51,614 nt of DNA, from the NCBI RefSeq assembly GCF_014649715.1, contig NZ_BMTO01000014.1, positions 21,604 through 73,217 on the forward strand, read 5' to 3'. The position numbers and the translations under genes were made by a program. Below are positions 35,707 through 48,874 of the stretch, piece after piece. How positions within the stretch are numbered: the first letter of the stretch is position 1; each line of letters opens with the position of its first letter. The notes under the pieces were generated by a model. It made no database searches and had not been told where the DNA came from. It saw only the letters and a list, made by a program, of their open reading frames with translations. This DNA is from Streptomyces lateritius. Lineage in GTDB: Bacteria > Actinomycetota > Actinomycetes > Streptomycetales > Streptomycetaceae.

Positions 35707-35847
35707 TCACGGCCACTCGATGGGCTGCTGCCACTCCGTTCCGCCGCCGGCGGTCCCGGCTTGGGACGCGGCGGCCGCGCCGCCGGACAGGGCGAGAGCG
35801 GCACAGGTGGCGAGGGCCGCCAGAACGATGCGGCTGACGAACTTCAT
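35707..35847 (-). CDS. Small secreted peptide precursor, candidate signalling peptide
   Basis: 46 residues from ATG 35847; GGAAGAGGA precedes it 7 bases away, excluding the longer frame. Basic start (MKFVSR), hydrophobic core IVLAALATCAALALSGGAAA, then an exported tail ASQAGTAGGGTEWQQPIEWP. The C-terminal TEWQQPIEWP has two Trp-containing EW words and no basic residue. LATC is close to, but not, a lipobox. Small precursors of this shape beside XRE-TPR genes act as quorum peptides in Firmicutes; here that role is inference. Alternatives: an orphan secreted peptide, or a substrate of the cluster. Confidence 0.7.
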   Translation of the reverse strand: MKFVSRIVLAALATCAALALSGGAAAASQAGTAGGGTEWQQPIEWP

Positions 35848-35963
35848 GAATGGTCCTCTTCCTTCTCGCCGCGCCTCGACATACGTCACGTGCGGCACGG
35901 CCGAGCTGATTTCTGTCGTCCGCGCCGAGGAGTGGGGCTGGGGCGGCATCTCGAAGGTAGGCG

Positions 35964-36026
35964 CTTGTCAGCGGCCAGGCAAGGACTTGCCAAGCCTTGA
36001 CAAATCTTGGCAAGCACTTCTAGTTT
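35964..36026 (+). promoter_or_regulatory. NRPS operon promoter overlapped by 10-bp-phased CTTGNCAAG repeats
   Basis: CTTGCCAAGC (35986), CTTGACAAAT (35996) and CTTGGCAAGC (36006) follow each other at exactly 10 bases, one helical turn. A further CTTGTCA is at 35964 and a reverse half-site CTTGCC ends at 35984. The middle repeat contains TTGACA (35997-36002), which with TAGTTT (36021-36026) at 18-base spacing makes a good housekeeping-type promoter. Repeats on one face of the helix overlapping the -35 box suggest cooperative regulator binding. The start codon is at 36112, giving an 80-base leader. Confidence 0.65.
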
Positions 36027-36111
36027 CGACCATCTGTGCGGATCCGCCGACCGGTCTCCCGGTCAGGCGTGGACGACCGCCGCACTCATCTCGGGAACGG
36101 GGGATTCCGGC

Positions 36112-41910
<5,799 letters not shown>

Positions 41911-41913
41911 ACG

Positions 41914-42123
41914 ATGACGACCAATCCTTTCGACGACCCGGCCGGCCGCTTCCGGGTGCTCGTCAACGACCTCGGACAGCACTCGCTGTGGCCCGACTCC
42001 CTCGAGGCGCCGGCCGGCTGGTCGGTCGCCCTGCCCGGTGACAGCCGCGAGGCGTGCCTGGCGTACGTGGAGGCCAACTGGACCGACCTGCGGCCCGTTG
42101 TTGCGGGGGGCACAGCCGTATGA
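41914..42123 (+). CDS. mbtH: MbtH-like protein
   Basis: 69 residues, normal MbtH size, beginning MTTNPFDD. Shows NDLGQHSLWPDSLEAPAGW with family Asn and Trp residues, and AYVEANWTDLRPV at the end (Trp-Thr-Asp-x-Arg-Pro). MbtH proteins bind A domains, keeping them soluble and active. A1, with its GITE variant of the GPTE motif and Thr-type code, is a likely client, as may be the stand-alone A-T protein. The ribosome site GGGGGA lies within the end of the NRPS gene three bases before; its stop overlaps the MFS start. Confidence 0.95.
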   Translation: MTTNPFDDPAGRFRVLVNDLGQHSLWPDSLEAPAGWSVALPGDSREACLAYVEANWTDLRPVVAGGTAV

Positions 42124-43397
42124 GGCGTGACTTCGCGGTCCTCAAGAACCGCTCCGTACTCTCCCTGTTCGCCGCCCGATCGGTGTCCCTTCTCGGCAAC
42201 GCCATCACCCCGATCGCGCTCGCGTTCACGGTGCTGCACCTGCCCGGCGGCTCACCCTCGATGCTCGGTGTCGTCCTGGCCGCCCGGCTGCTCAGCCAGG
42301 TGACCTTCGTCCTGCTGGGCGGGGCGATCGCCGACCGGCTGCCGAAACTGCGCGTGATGATCGGGGCCGACCTGGCCGCGGGCCTCACCCAGGGCCTTGC
42401 CGCCACACTGGTCATCACCGGGCACGCCACGCCCTGGATCCTGGCCGGGCTCGCGGTCCTGGCCGGCGCGGCCACCGCCATCTTCGAACCGGCCTCGCGC
42501 TCGACCATGCCGCTGCTGGTGTCCGGCGACGCCCTCCAGTCCGCCAACTCCCTGCTCAAGCTCTCGATGCGGGGCGGCGGCATCCTCGGCGCCGCCCTGG
42601 CGGGCGTCCTGGTCTCCACCATCGGGCCGGGCAAGACCATGGTCGTGCCCGCCGCCACGTTCCTGCTGTCGTCGGCCCTGCTGCTCGGCGTCAAGGTCAC
42701 CCGCCAGGCGCCGACCGAGAGCGGCCCGTCGCTGCCGCGCCAGATCCGCGACGGCTGGCGGGAGTTCACGGCCAAGCAGTGGGTGTGGGTCATGGTCTCC
42801 CAACTCGCCTACGTCAACGTGCTGCTGGCCGGCAGCTTCTACGTCCTGGGACCGGTCATGGCCGACCGGTCCCTGGGCGGGGCCGGCGCCTGGAGCACGG
42901 TCCTCATCGCCCAAGCCGTCGGCTTCATCGTCGGCAGCGTCGTCGCCGTCAAGTTCCGGCCGCGCCGCCCGGTGCGCGCCGCCGCCCTGCTGACCATGGG
43001 CTTCCCCCTCTCGGTGCTGCTCATGGCCGCCGAGGCGCCACTCGTCGCGATCGCCGCCGCCACCTTCCTGGCCGCCATCTGCATCGACGTGTACGAGGTG
43101 CTCCTCGACACGGCGCTCCAGAAGAACGTGCCGCCGGAGGCGCTGTCGCGCGTCATGTCGTACGAGTCCCTGGGCTCCTTCGCCCTGGTGCCCCTCGGCA
43201 TGGCGGGCGCCGGACCGGTGGCCGACGCCGTGGGCGTGTCGAACGCGCTGTACGGCGCCGCCGCGCTGATCGTGCTGGCGGGACCGGCCGTCCTGCTGCT
43301 GCGCTCGGTGCGCACCGTGACCGACGTGTCCGACGACTTCCAGGAAGCGACCCCGGCCGCGCACGAGGCCGAGGTCGCGGAGACGAGCAAGACATGA
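42120..43397 (+). CDS. MFS transporter, probable product exporter
   Basis: 425 residues from ATG 42120, overlapping the MbtH stop by four bases. About 12 helices. The N-terminal part LFAARSVSLLGNAITPIALA and LGGAIADRLPKLRVMIGADL (loop 2-3 motif GxxADRxxxRxxM) are of the enterobactin-exporter-like (EntS / MFS_3) branch. The C-terminal tail is acidic and hydrophilic (DVSDDFQEATPAAHEAEVAE). Its place between MbtH and thioesterase genes within the operon points to export of the finished peptide and self-protection. Confidence 0.9.
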   Translation: MRRDFAVLKNRSVLSLFAARSVSLLGNAITPIALAFTVLHLPGGSPSMLGVVLAARLLSQVTFVLLGGAIADRLPKLRVMIGADLAAGLTQGLAATLVITGHATPWILAGLAVLAGAATAIFEPASRSTMPLLVSGDALQSANSLLKLSMRGGGILGAALAGVLVSTIGPGKTMVVPAATFLLSSALLLGVKVTRQAPTESGPSLPRQIRDGWREFTAKQWVWVMVSQLAYVNVLLAGSFYVLGPVMADRSLGGAGAWSTVLIAQAVGFIVGSVVAVKFRPRRPVRAAALLTMGFPLSVLLMAAEAPLVAIAAATFLAAICIDVYEVLLDTALQKNVPPEALSRVMSYESLGSFALVPLGMAGAGPVADAVGVSNALYGAAALIVLAGPAVLLLRSVRTVTDVSDDFQEATPAAHEAEVAETSKT

Positions 43398-44209
43398 CCA
43401 CCTCAGCCGCCGCATCGGCCTCCGCATCCGCCAAGTTCCCCCGTTCCCTGCTGCGCAAGCCGTCCGAGGACGCCGCCGCCCGCGTCTTCTGCTTCCCCTA
43501 CTCCGGCGTCGGCGCGTCCATGTTCAACCAGTGGCCGCGCTGGATCGGCGAGGTCGAGGTCTGCCCCGTCCAACTGCCCGGCCGCGAGAACCGCTTCCGC
43601 GAGGGCCACTACGGCACCTACCAGGAACTCGCCGCGGACCTCGCCGACGAGCTGACGCCCTACCTGGACCGGCCCGCCGTGTTCTTCGGCCACTGCGCGG
43701 GCTCCCTGCCCGCCTTCGAGACCGCGCTGCGCCTGGCCGAGCTCGGCGGACCGGCCCCGCGGGAGGTCGTCGTCTCCGCCCAGGTCGCCCCGCACCACTG
43801 CCCCAACGACCGGTTCCTGCACATGACCGACGAGGAACTGTCGGCGGAGCTGTCGGAGCTGATCGTGTCGCGAGGCGGCGAAGCCCATCCCATGCTCCTC
43901 GAACTCACCCTGATGGTGCTCCACAAGGATCTCGACGCCAACCGCGTCTACCACCGCGCCGATCCGGTCCGCCTGCCCTCCGGCATCACGGCCCTGAACT
44001 GGAGCCAGGACCCGGAGATCGAGCCTGCCGAGCTGAAGGGCTGGCAGGAGTACGCCGAAGAGGTCGCCTTCACCGAACTCCCCGGCGCCCACTACGCGTT
44101 CCTCAACGCCCCGGCCGAACTGCTCGAGCTGCTGCACGCGCTGGCGCTGCCCGGCGTCCCTCTGCCCGCCCCGGCGCTCTCCTCGCCCGTCGAAGGACAC
44201 CCGTCATGA
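43394..44209 (+). CDS. Thioesterase-like protein with Cys nucleophile (candidate aminoacyl shuttle)
   Basis: 271 residues of type II thioesterase fold: VFCFPYSGVGASMFNQWPRW, CPVQLPGRENRF, elbow FFGHCAGSLPAFE, and His233 in LPGAHYAFLN; Asp206 may be the acid. The nucleophile position of GHSxG is Cys101. Editing thioesterases use Ser, while the carrier-to-carrier aminoacyl transferases CmaE (coronamic acid) and SyrC (syringomycin) use Cys in the same fold. As this operon also has a normal Ser enzyme (50163), separate roles are likely. This one may move the oxidised aminoacyl group from the A-T protein to the T-C protein. ATG 43394 and its end at 44209 overlap both neighbours by four bases. Confidence 0.85.
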   Translation: MTTSAAASASASAKFPRSLLRKPSEDAAARVFCFPYSGVGASMFNQWPRWIGEVEVCPVQLPGRENRFREGHYGTYQELAADLADELTPYLDRPAVFFGHCAGSLPAFETALRLAELGGPAPREVVVSAQVAPHHCPNDRFLHMTDEELSAELSELIVSRGGEAHPMLLELTLMVLHKDLDANRVYHRADPVRLPSGITALNWSQDPEIEPAELKGWQEYAEEVAFTELPGAHYAFLNAPAELLELLHALALPGVPLPAPALSSPVEGHPS

Positions 44210-46008
44210 CCGACACCATCGACTCCCTGTTCGCCCGCCTGGCGGCCGACCACCCCGACCGCACCGCGGTCACGGGCGACGACGCATCGCTGACGTACGG
44301 CGAGCTCGACGCCCGCGCCGAGCTGCTGGCCGGCCGGCTGCGGGCCGAAGGCGTGCGTCCGGGCGACGTCGTCGCCCTCGCGACCCGCCGCTCCACGACG
44401 ACCGCCGTGCTGCTGCTCGCCGTGCTCAAGGCGGGCGCGGCCTACCTCGGCCTCGACAGCCGCCAGCCCCCGGCGCGCCGCGACCTGATCCTGCGCGACG
44501 CCGCCGTCCGCGTCGTCCTGGCCGACAAGGGCCTGGCCGACGACCTCGACGAGGCGTTCACGGTGATCGTGCCCCAGGACGCGGTCCTGGAGCAGGAGGT
44601 GGCCCTGGAACAAGGGGCGGCCCTGGAACAAGGGGCGGTCCCCGCCCCGCTCGACCCCGTGTCGCCCGGCGACCGCGTCGCCTACGTCGCGTACACCTCC
44701 GGCTCGACCGGCGCCCCCAAGGGCGTGTGCGTCCCGCACCGCGCGGTGCTGCGCCTGGTGGTCGGCGCACAGTTCCTGCCCGTCACGGCGGACGACGTGT
44801 TCCTGCACTTCGCCCCGCTCGCGTTCGACGCCTCCACGCTGGAGATCTGGGGCCCCCTGCTGAACGGCGCGCGCCTGGCCGTCGCGCCGGACGGCGACCT
44901 CTCCCTGCGCGAGCTGCTGTCGTTCGTACGGGACGAGGAGGTCAGCGTCATGTGGCTGACCGCGGGCCTGTTCCACCAAGCCGTGGACCTCGGCCTCGAC
45001 GAGCTTCCCGCGCTGCGGCTGCTGCTGGCCGGCGGCGACACCCTCTCGGCCTCGCACGTCGACCGGGCCCTGGCCGCGCTGCCGCACACCGTCGTGGCCA
45101 ACGGCTACGGCCCCACCGAGAACACCACGTTCACCACGGTCCACGCCATGAGCGCGCCCTCCGGCGCGGCCACCGTGCCGATCGGGCGCCCCGTCCGAGG
45201 CACCGGCGTGCTGCTCCTGAACGAGCGGCTGCGCCCGGTCGCCGACGGCGAGGTGGGCGAGATCTACGCCACCGGCGCCGGGCTGGCACACGGCTACCTC
45301 AACAACCCGGGTCTCACCGCCGCCCGGTTCGTCGCCCGCCCCGACCCGGCCGTCCCCGGCGAGCGCATGTACCGCACCGGCGACCTCGCGCGCCGAGCCG
45401 CGGACGGCACGCTGGAGTTCCTCGGCCGGGCCGACGGCCAGGTCAAGGTGCGCGGCTTCCGCATCGAGACCGGCGAGGTCGTAACCGCGCTCACCGCCCT
45501 GCCCGGCGTCGCCCGCGCCGAGGTCGTCGCCCCGCGCGACGGCTCCGGCACCCGCCAGCTGATCGCGTACGTCGTGCCCGCCGACGACACCCGCCCCTCG
45601 GCCCTGCGGATGCGCACCCGCCTCGCGGACACCCTGCCCGCGTACGCCGTGCCCGCCCTCATCCGGGTCCTGGACGAACTCCCGCTCACTCCGAACGGCA
45701 AGGTGGACCGGGCCGCCCTGGAGCAGCGCACCGTCCGCGAGCGCCCCGAGGTCAACGCCCTCCACCGCGAGCCCGAGGGCGCCCTGGAGGGGGCCGTCAC
45801 CGGGATGTGGTCCGACCACCTGGGCCTGGAGGGCATCGGCGCCGACGACGACTTCTTCGAGCTCGGTGGCCACTCCCTGCTCGCGGTGGCCCTCATCGGC
45901 GAACTGCGCCGGGAGTACGGCGTGGAGATCTCCCCGATCGCCTTCTACCTGGACCCGACCCCGGCGGGACTGGCCCGGGCGCTGACGCAGGCGGGGGTCG
46001 AGCGGTGA
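44206..46008 (+). CDS. Stand-alone NRPS A-T didomain
   Basis: 600 residues from ATG 44206. A domain about 5-510 with VAYTSGSTGAPKG, GYGPTENTTF, YRTGDLAR and NGKVDR (Lys499); carrier Ser557 (LGGHSL). Pocket code by alignment: DALWLGGTFK, close to valine codes such as DAFWIGGTFK, so Val or a similar aliphatic residue is expected. With no C domain it loads one amino acid onto its own carrier for tailoring. The next gene encodes a P450, an arrangement known from beta-hydroxylation of tethered amino acids (NovH/NovI, NikP1/NikQ). An 18-bp tandem duplication at 44602-44637 lies in the loop before the A3 motif. Confidence 0.93.
   Translation: MTDTIDSLFARLAADHPDRTAVTGDDASLTYGELDARAELLAGRLRAEGVRPGDVVALATRRSTTTAVLLLAVLKAGAAYLGLDSRQPPARRDLILRDAAVRVVLADKGLADDLDEAFTVIVPQDAVLEQEVALEQGAALEQGAVPAPLDPVSPGDRVAYVAYTSGSTGAPKGVCVPHRAVLRLVVGAQFLPVTADDVFLHFAPLAFDASTLEIWGPLLNGARLAVAPDGDLSLRELLSFVRDEEVSVMWLTAGLFHQAVDLGLDELPALRLLLAGGDTLSASHVDRALAALPHTVVANGYGPTENTTFTTVHAMSAPSGAATVPIGRPVRGTGVLLLNERLRPVADGEVGEIYATGAGLAHGYLNNPGLTAARFVARPDPAVPGERMYRTGDLARRAADGTLEFLGRADGQVKVRGFRIETGEVVTALTALPGVARAEVVAPRDGSGTRQLIAYVVPADDTRPSALRMRTRLADTLPAYAVPALIRVLDELPLTPNGKVDRAALEQRTVRERPEVNALHREPEGALEGAVTGMWSDHLGLEGIGADDDFFELGGHSLLAVALIGELRREYGVEISPIAFYLDPTPAGLARALTQAGVER
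44602..44637 (+). repeat. 18-bp tandem duplication inside the A-T gene
   Basis: GCCCTGGAACAAGGGGCG occurs twice without gap; a third, diverged copy (GTCCTGGAGCAGGAGGTG) precedes it. It encodes VLEQEV-ALEQGA-ALEQGA in a linker region. GAA and CAA codons, rare here, are shared by both perfect copies, showing recent slippage. Confidence 0.85.
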
Positions 46009-47264
46009 AGCTGGCCCGAGTGACGGCCGCCGACATGGCCGCCGTCGACCTCTCCCAGGTTGACCTGTTCGACGCCGCCTACCACGCCGAGGGCGACCCG
46101 CACGCGGCCTGGGCGGTCATGCGCGAGCGGGCCACGCTGCACCTGAGCCGGCTGCCCGACGGCCGCTCGTTCTTCAACGTGACCCGCTACCACGACGCCT
46201 GCCGCGTCCTGGGCGACCACCGCGAGTTCACCTCCGAGCGGGGCAGCCTGCTCGGCCAGCTCGGGCACGACGACGCCGCGGCCGGCCGGATGCTCGTCGC
46301 CACCGACCCGCCGCGCCACAGCGAGCTGCGCCGGCCGCTGAACAAGATGTTCACCGGGCGCGGCCTCGCCCGCAGCGAGGACCGCATCCGCACGGCCGTG
46401 CGCTCCCTGCTCGCTCCCGCACCCGGCGGGGACGCGTGGGACATCGCCCAACGGGCCACCATGCTGCCGATGGCCATCGCGGGCGCCCTGATGGACCTGC
46501 CCGAGCCGCACTGGGCGGACCTGGTGCAGTGGACGGGCATGGCCGCCGCGCCGCAGGACCCGGTCTTCATGATCCGCAACCCGCACGCGACCCTCGCCAT
46601 CGCCCACCACCAGCTGTTCGAGTACTTCGCCACGCAGTACGAGGCGCGCAAGGACACCGAGGGCGACGACGCCTTCCGGCTCCTGATGACCATGCGGGAC
46701 GGCGAACTGACCCGCGAGGAGGTCGTCGTGAACTGCTACAGCCTGCTCCTCGGCGCCAACGCGACCACGCCGCACACCGTGGCCGGCACCGTGCTCGCGC
46801 TGATGGAGAACCCCGAGCAGTTCCGTGCGGTGCGCGAGAACCCCGAGCTCGTGCCCGCTCTCGTCGAGGAAGGGCTGCGCTGGACGTCCCCGGCGAGCAG
46901 CTTCCTGCGCTACGCGGTGGAGGACGTCGAGATCGCCGGGGGAGTGGTGCCCAAGGGCGAGGCCGTCGCCGTCTGGGTCGGCTCAGCCAACCGCGACGCC
47001 GAGGTCTTCGCCGATCCGTACCGCTTCGACGTACGGCGCGCGGACAACCGGCACATCGCCTTCGGCTACGGCGCGCACTACTGCCTGGGGGCGACCGTGG
47101 CACGGCTGACCCTGCGCATGCTCTTCGAGGAAGTCTTCGACCGGTTCGAGGAGTTCGTCCCCGCCGGCGAGCCGAGCCATCTCACATCCAACTTCGTCGC
47201 GGGCTTCACGAGCCTTCCGGTCCGCGCCGTCCCGCGCCGCTCGGAGGCGGTGGCGGGCACATGA
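46005..47264 (+). CDS. Cytochrome P450 acting on a carrier-bound amino acid (predicted)
   Basis: 419 residues from GTG 46005 (GTGA overlap with the A-T stop). ExxR is E289-G-L-R292; the haem loop is FGYGAHYCLGA (Cys360). The I-helix reads LLGANATTPHT (249-257): the usual acidic residue before the Thr pair is Ala253, while Thr254 and Thr255 remain. Electron partners are not encoded here. Its position directly after the A-T gene and before the T-C gene suggests that it oxidises, most simply beta-hydroxylates, the residue held on the A-T carrier, as NikQ and NovI do. Other oxidations (desaturation, N-oxidation) are not excluded. Confidence 0.92.
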   Translation: MKLARVTAADMAAVDLSQVDLFDAAYHAEGDPHAAWAVMRERATLHLSRLPDGRSFFNVTRYHDACRVLGDHREFTSERGSLLGQLGHDDAAAGRMLVATDPPRHSELRRPLNKMFTGRGLARSEDRIRTAVRSLLAPAPGGDAWDIAQRATMLPMAIAGALMDLPEPHWADLVQWTGMAAAPQDPVFMIRNPHATLAIAHHQLFEYFATQYEARKDTEGDDAFRLLMTMRDGELTREEVVVNCYSLLLGANATTPHTVAGTVLALMENPEQFRAVRENPELVPALVEEGLRWTSPASSFLRYAVEDVEIAGGVVPKGEAVAVWVGSANRDAEVFADPYRFDVRRADNRHIAFGYGAHYCLGATVARLTLRMLFEEVFDRFEEFVPAGEPSHLTSNFVAGFTSLPVRAVPRRSEAVAGT

Positions 47265-48874
47265 ACGAGAGGAACACCAGCCCCATGGAGCAGACCGGCG
47301 CCAGGGACCTGACCACGCTGCTGAGCGCCATCTGGAGCCGGCGGCTCGGCGGCCAGGAGGTCACGCCCGACGACGACTTCTACGCCCTGGGCGGTGACTC
47401 GCTGATCGCCCTGCGCGTGGTCACGGACCTGCAGGAACAGGGCATCCCGATGACCCTGAAGGACCTGCTGTTCCATCCCACCGTGGCCGAACTCGCCGAG
47501 TTCCTGGCCGCTTCCGTGCCCGCGTGGCCCACGGCCGCCGCGCCGGGGCCGGCCGAGGGCCGGGGCGCGCTCCTCGACGCCGGCGACCGCGTACTCGTAC
47601 CGGCCGACGTCGCCGAGGCGCTGCCCGCCTCCGCCCTCCAGGTCGGCATCATCTACCTGTGCGAGACCAGCGGCGACCCCGAGCTGTACCACTCCGTCAT
47701 CGGCTGGGAGACGGTCGCCGACTTCGACGAGAGCCTGTTCCGCGAGGCCCTGACCGAGCTGTGCGACCGCCACGCCGCGCTGCGCACCTCCTTCGACCTC
47801 GGTACGTACTCGGAATCGGTGCAGCTCCAGTGGGCGCGCGTCACACCGCCGCTGACCGTGGAGCACCTGGGGGACGACGACCCCGGCAAGGGCCACGAGA
47901 GCATCCGCCGCTGGAGCCGCGAGGGCCTCTCCCTGCCCATCGACTGGAGCAGGCCGCCCCTGTTCCGCTGCCACGTGGTCGCCCAGCCCGGTTCCTTCCA
48001 CGTCGCGATCGCCAGCCACCACGCGATCATCGACGGCTGGAGCTACGGCCGCGTCATCGTGGACCTGCTCGACCTGTACGCGGCGAAACTGCGCGGCGAG
48101 AGCGCCACGCCGCCCGAGCCGCCCGCCGCGGGCGAGCGGGACTTCATCCTCGCCGAGCGCGAGCTCGTCGCCTCCGCCGAGGCCGCCGAATTCTGGCACC
48201 GCCAGGCCGACAGCGAGCCGCTGCTCTTCGCCCGGAACCAGTTCCACGGCGCGGCCGACGCCGTGGCGAGCGTCGACTTCACCGTGGACGGCTCGGTCTT
48301 CGACCGTCTGCGCGCCACCGCCCGTACGGCGGGCACATCGCTCAAGTCCCTGGCGCTCGCGGCACACACCCGGGCGCTGTCCGCATGGACGGGCCGCGGT
48401 GACGTCGTCACCGGCGTCGTGGTCAACACCCGCCCCGAGCGGCCCGGCGCCGACCTCATGGTCGGGCTCTACCTCAACACGGTGCCGCTGCGCTTCGACG
48501 CCCTCGGCGTCGAGCTGCCCGAACTCGCCCGCCGGGCCCACGCGTGGGAGCGGGAGTCGGCTCCGTACCGCGCCTTCCCGCTCGCCCAGATCGAGAGCCG
48601 GCTCGGCCGTCCGCCCTTCGACGTGGTCTTCAACTACATGAACTTCCACGTCTACGAGGACCTGGAGACCGTTCCCGGCCTCCAGACCCGTTCGTGGTGG
48701 GTCCGTGGCAAGCCCAGCTTCCCCTTCCGCGTCGACTTCGAGGTCGCCGCCGCCGGCGACGGCAGCCGGATCTCGGTCGCCTACGACCCGGCCCTGCTCG
48801 ACGAGGCCCGGGTCCAGGAGTACGCGCGCCACTTCGAGGCGGCGCTCACGGCGGCCGCCGGGGAGCCGGCGTGA
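47261..48874 (+). CDS. NRPS T-C didomain without its own A domain
   Basis: 537 residues from ATG 47261. Carrier about 15-85 with DDDFYALGGDSLIAL (Ser47; GGDS rather than GGHS). Condensation domain about 115-530: SHHAIIDGWS (H253, H254, D258), then GVVVNTRPERPGADLMVGLY (the usual N-R-P-E-x-x-G form) and FNYMNFHVYEDL. Lacking an A domain, the carrier must be charged in trans, probably with the amino acid handled by the A-T protein and P450. The C domain would then pass it to an amine, most simply the Thr on T1 of the large synthetase. GTGA overlap with the ATP-grasp gene. Confidence 0.92.
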   Translation: MNERNTSPMEQTGARDLTTLLSAIWSRRLGGQEVTPDDDFYALGGDSLIALRVVTDLQEQGIPMTLKDLLFHPTVAELAEFLAASVPAWPTAAAPGPAEGRGALLDAGDRVLVPADVAEALPASALQVGIIYLCETSGDPELYHSVIGWETVADFDESLFREALTELCDRHAALRTSFDLGTYSESVQLQWARVTPPLTVEHLGDDDPGKGHESIRRWSREGLSLPIDWSRPPLFRCHVVAQPGSFHVAIASHHAIIDGWSYGRVIVDLLDLYAAKLRGESATPPEPPAAGERDFILAERELVASAEAAEFWHRQADSEPLLFARNQFHGAADAVASVDFTVDGSVFDRLRATARTAGTSLKSLALAAHTRALSAWTGRGDVVTGVVVNTRPERPGADLMVGLYLNTVPLRFDALGVELPELARRAHAWERESAPYRAFPLAQIESRLGRPPFDVVFNYMNFHVYEDLETVPGLQTRSWWVRGKPSFPFRVDFEVAAAGDGSRISVAYDPALLDEARVQEYARHFEAALTAAAGEPA

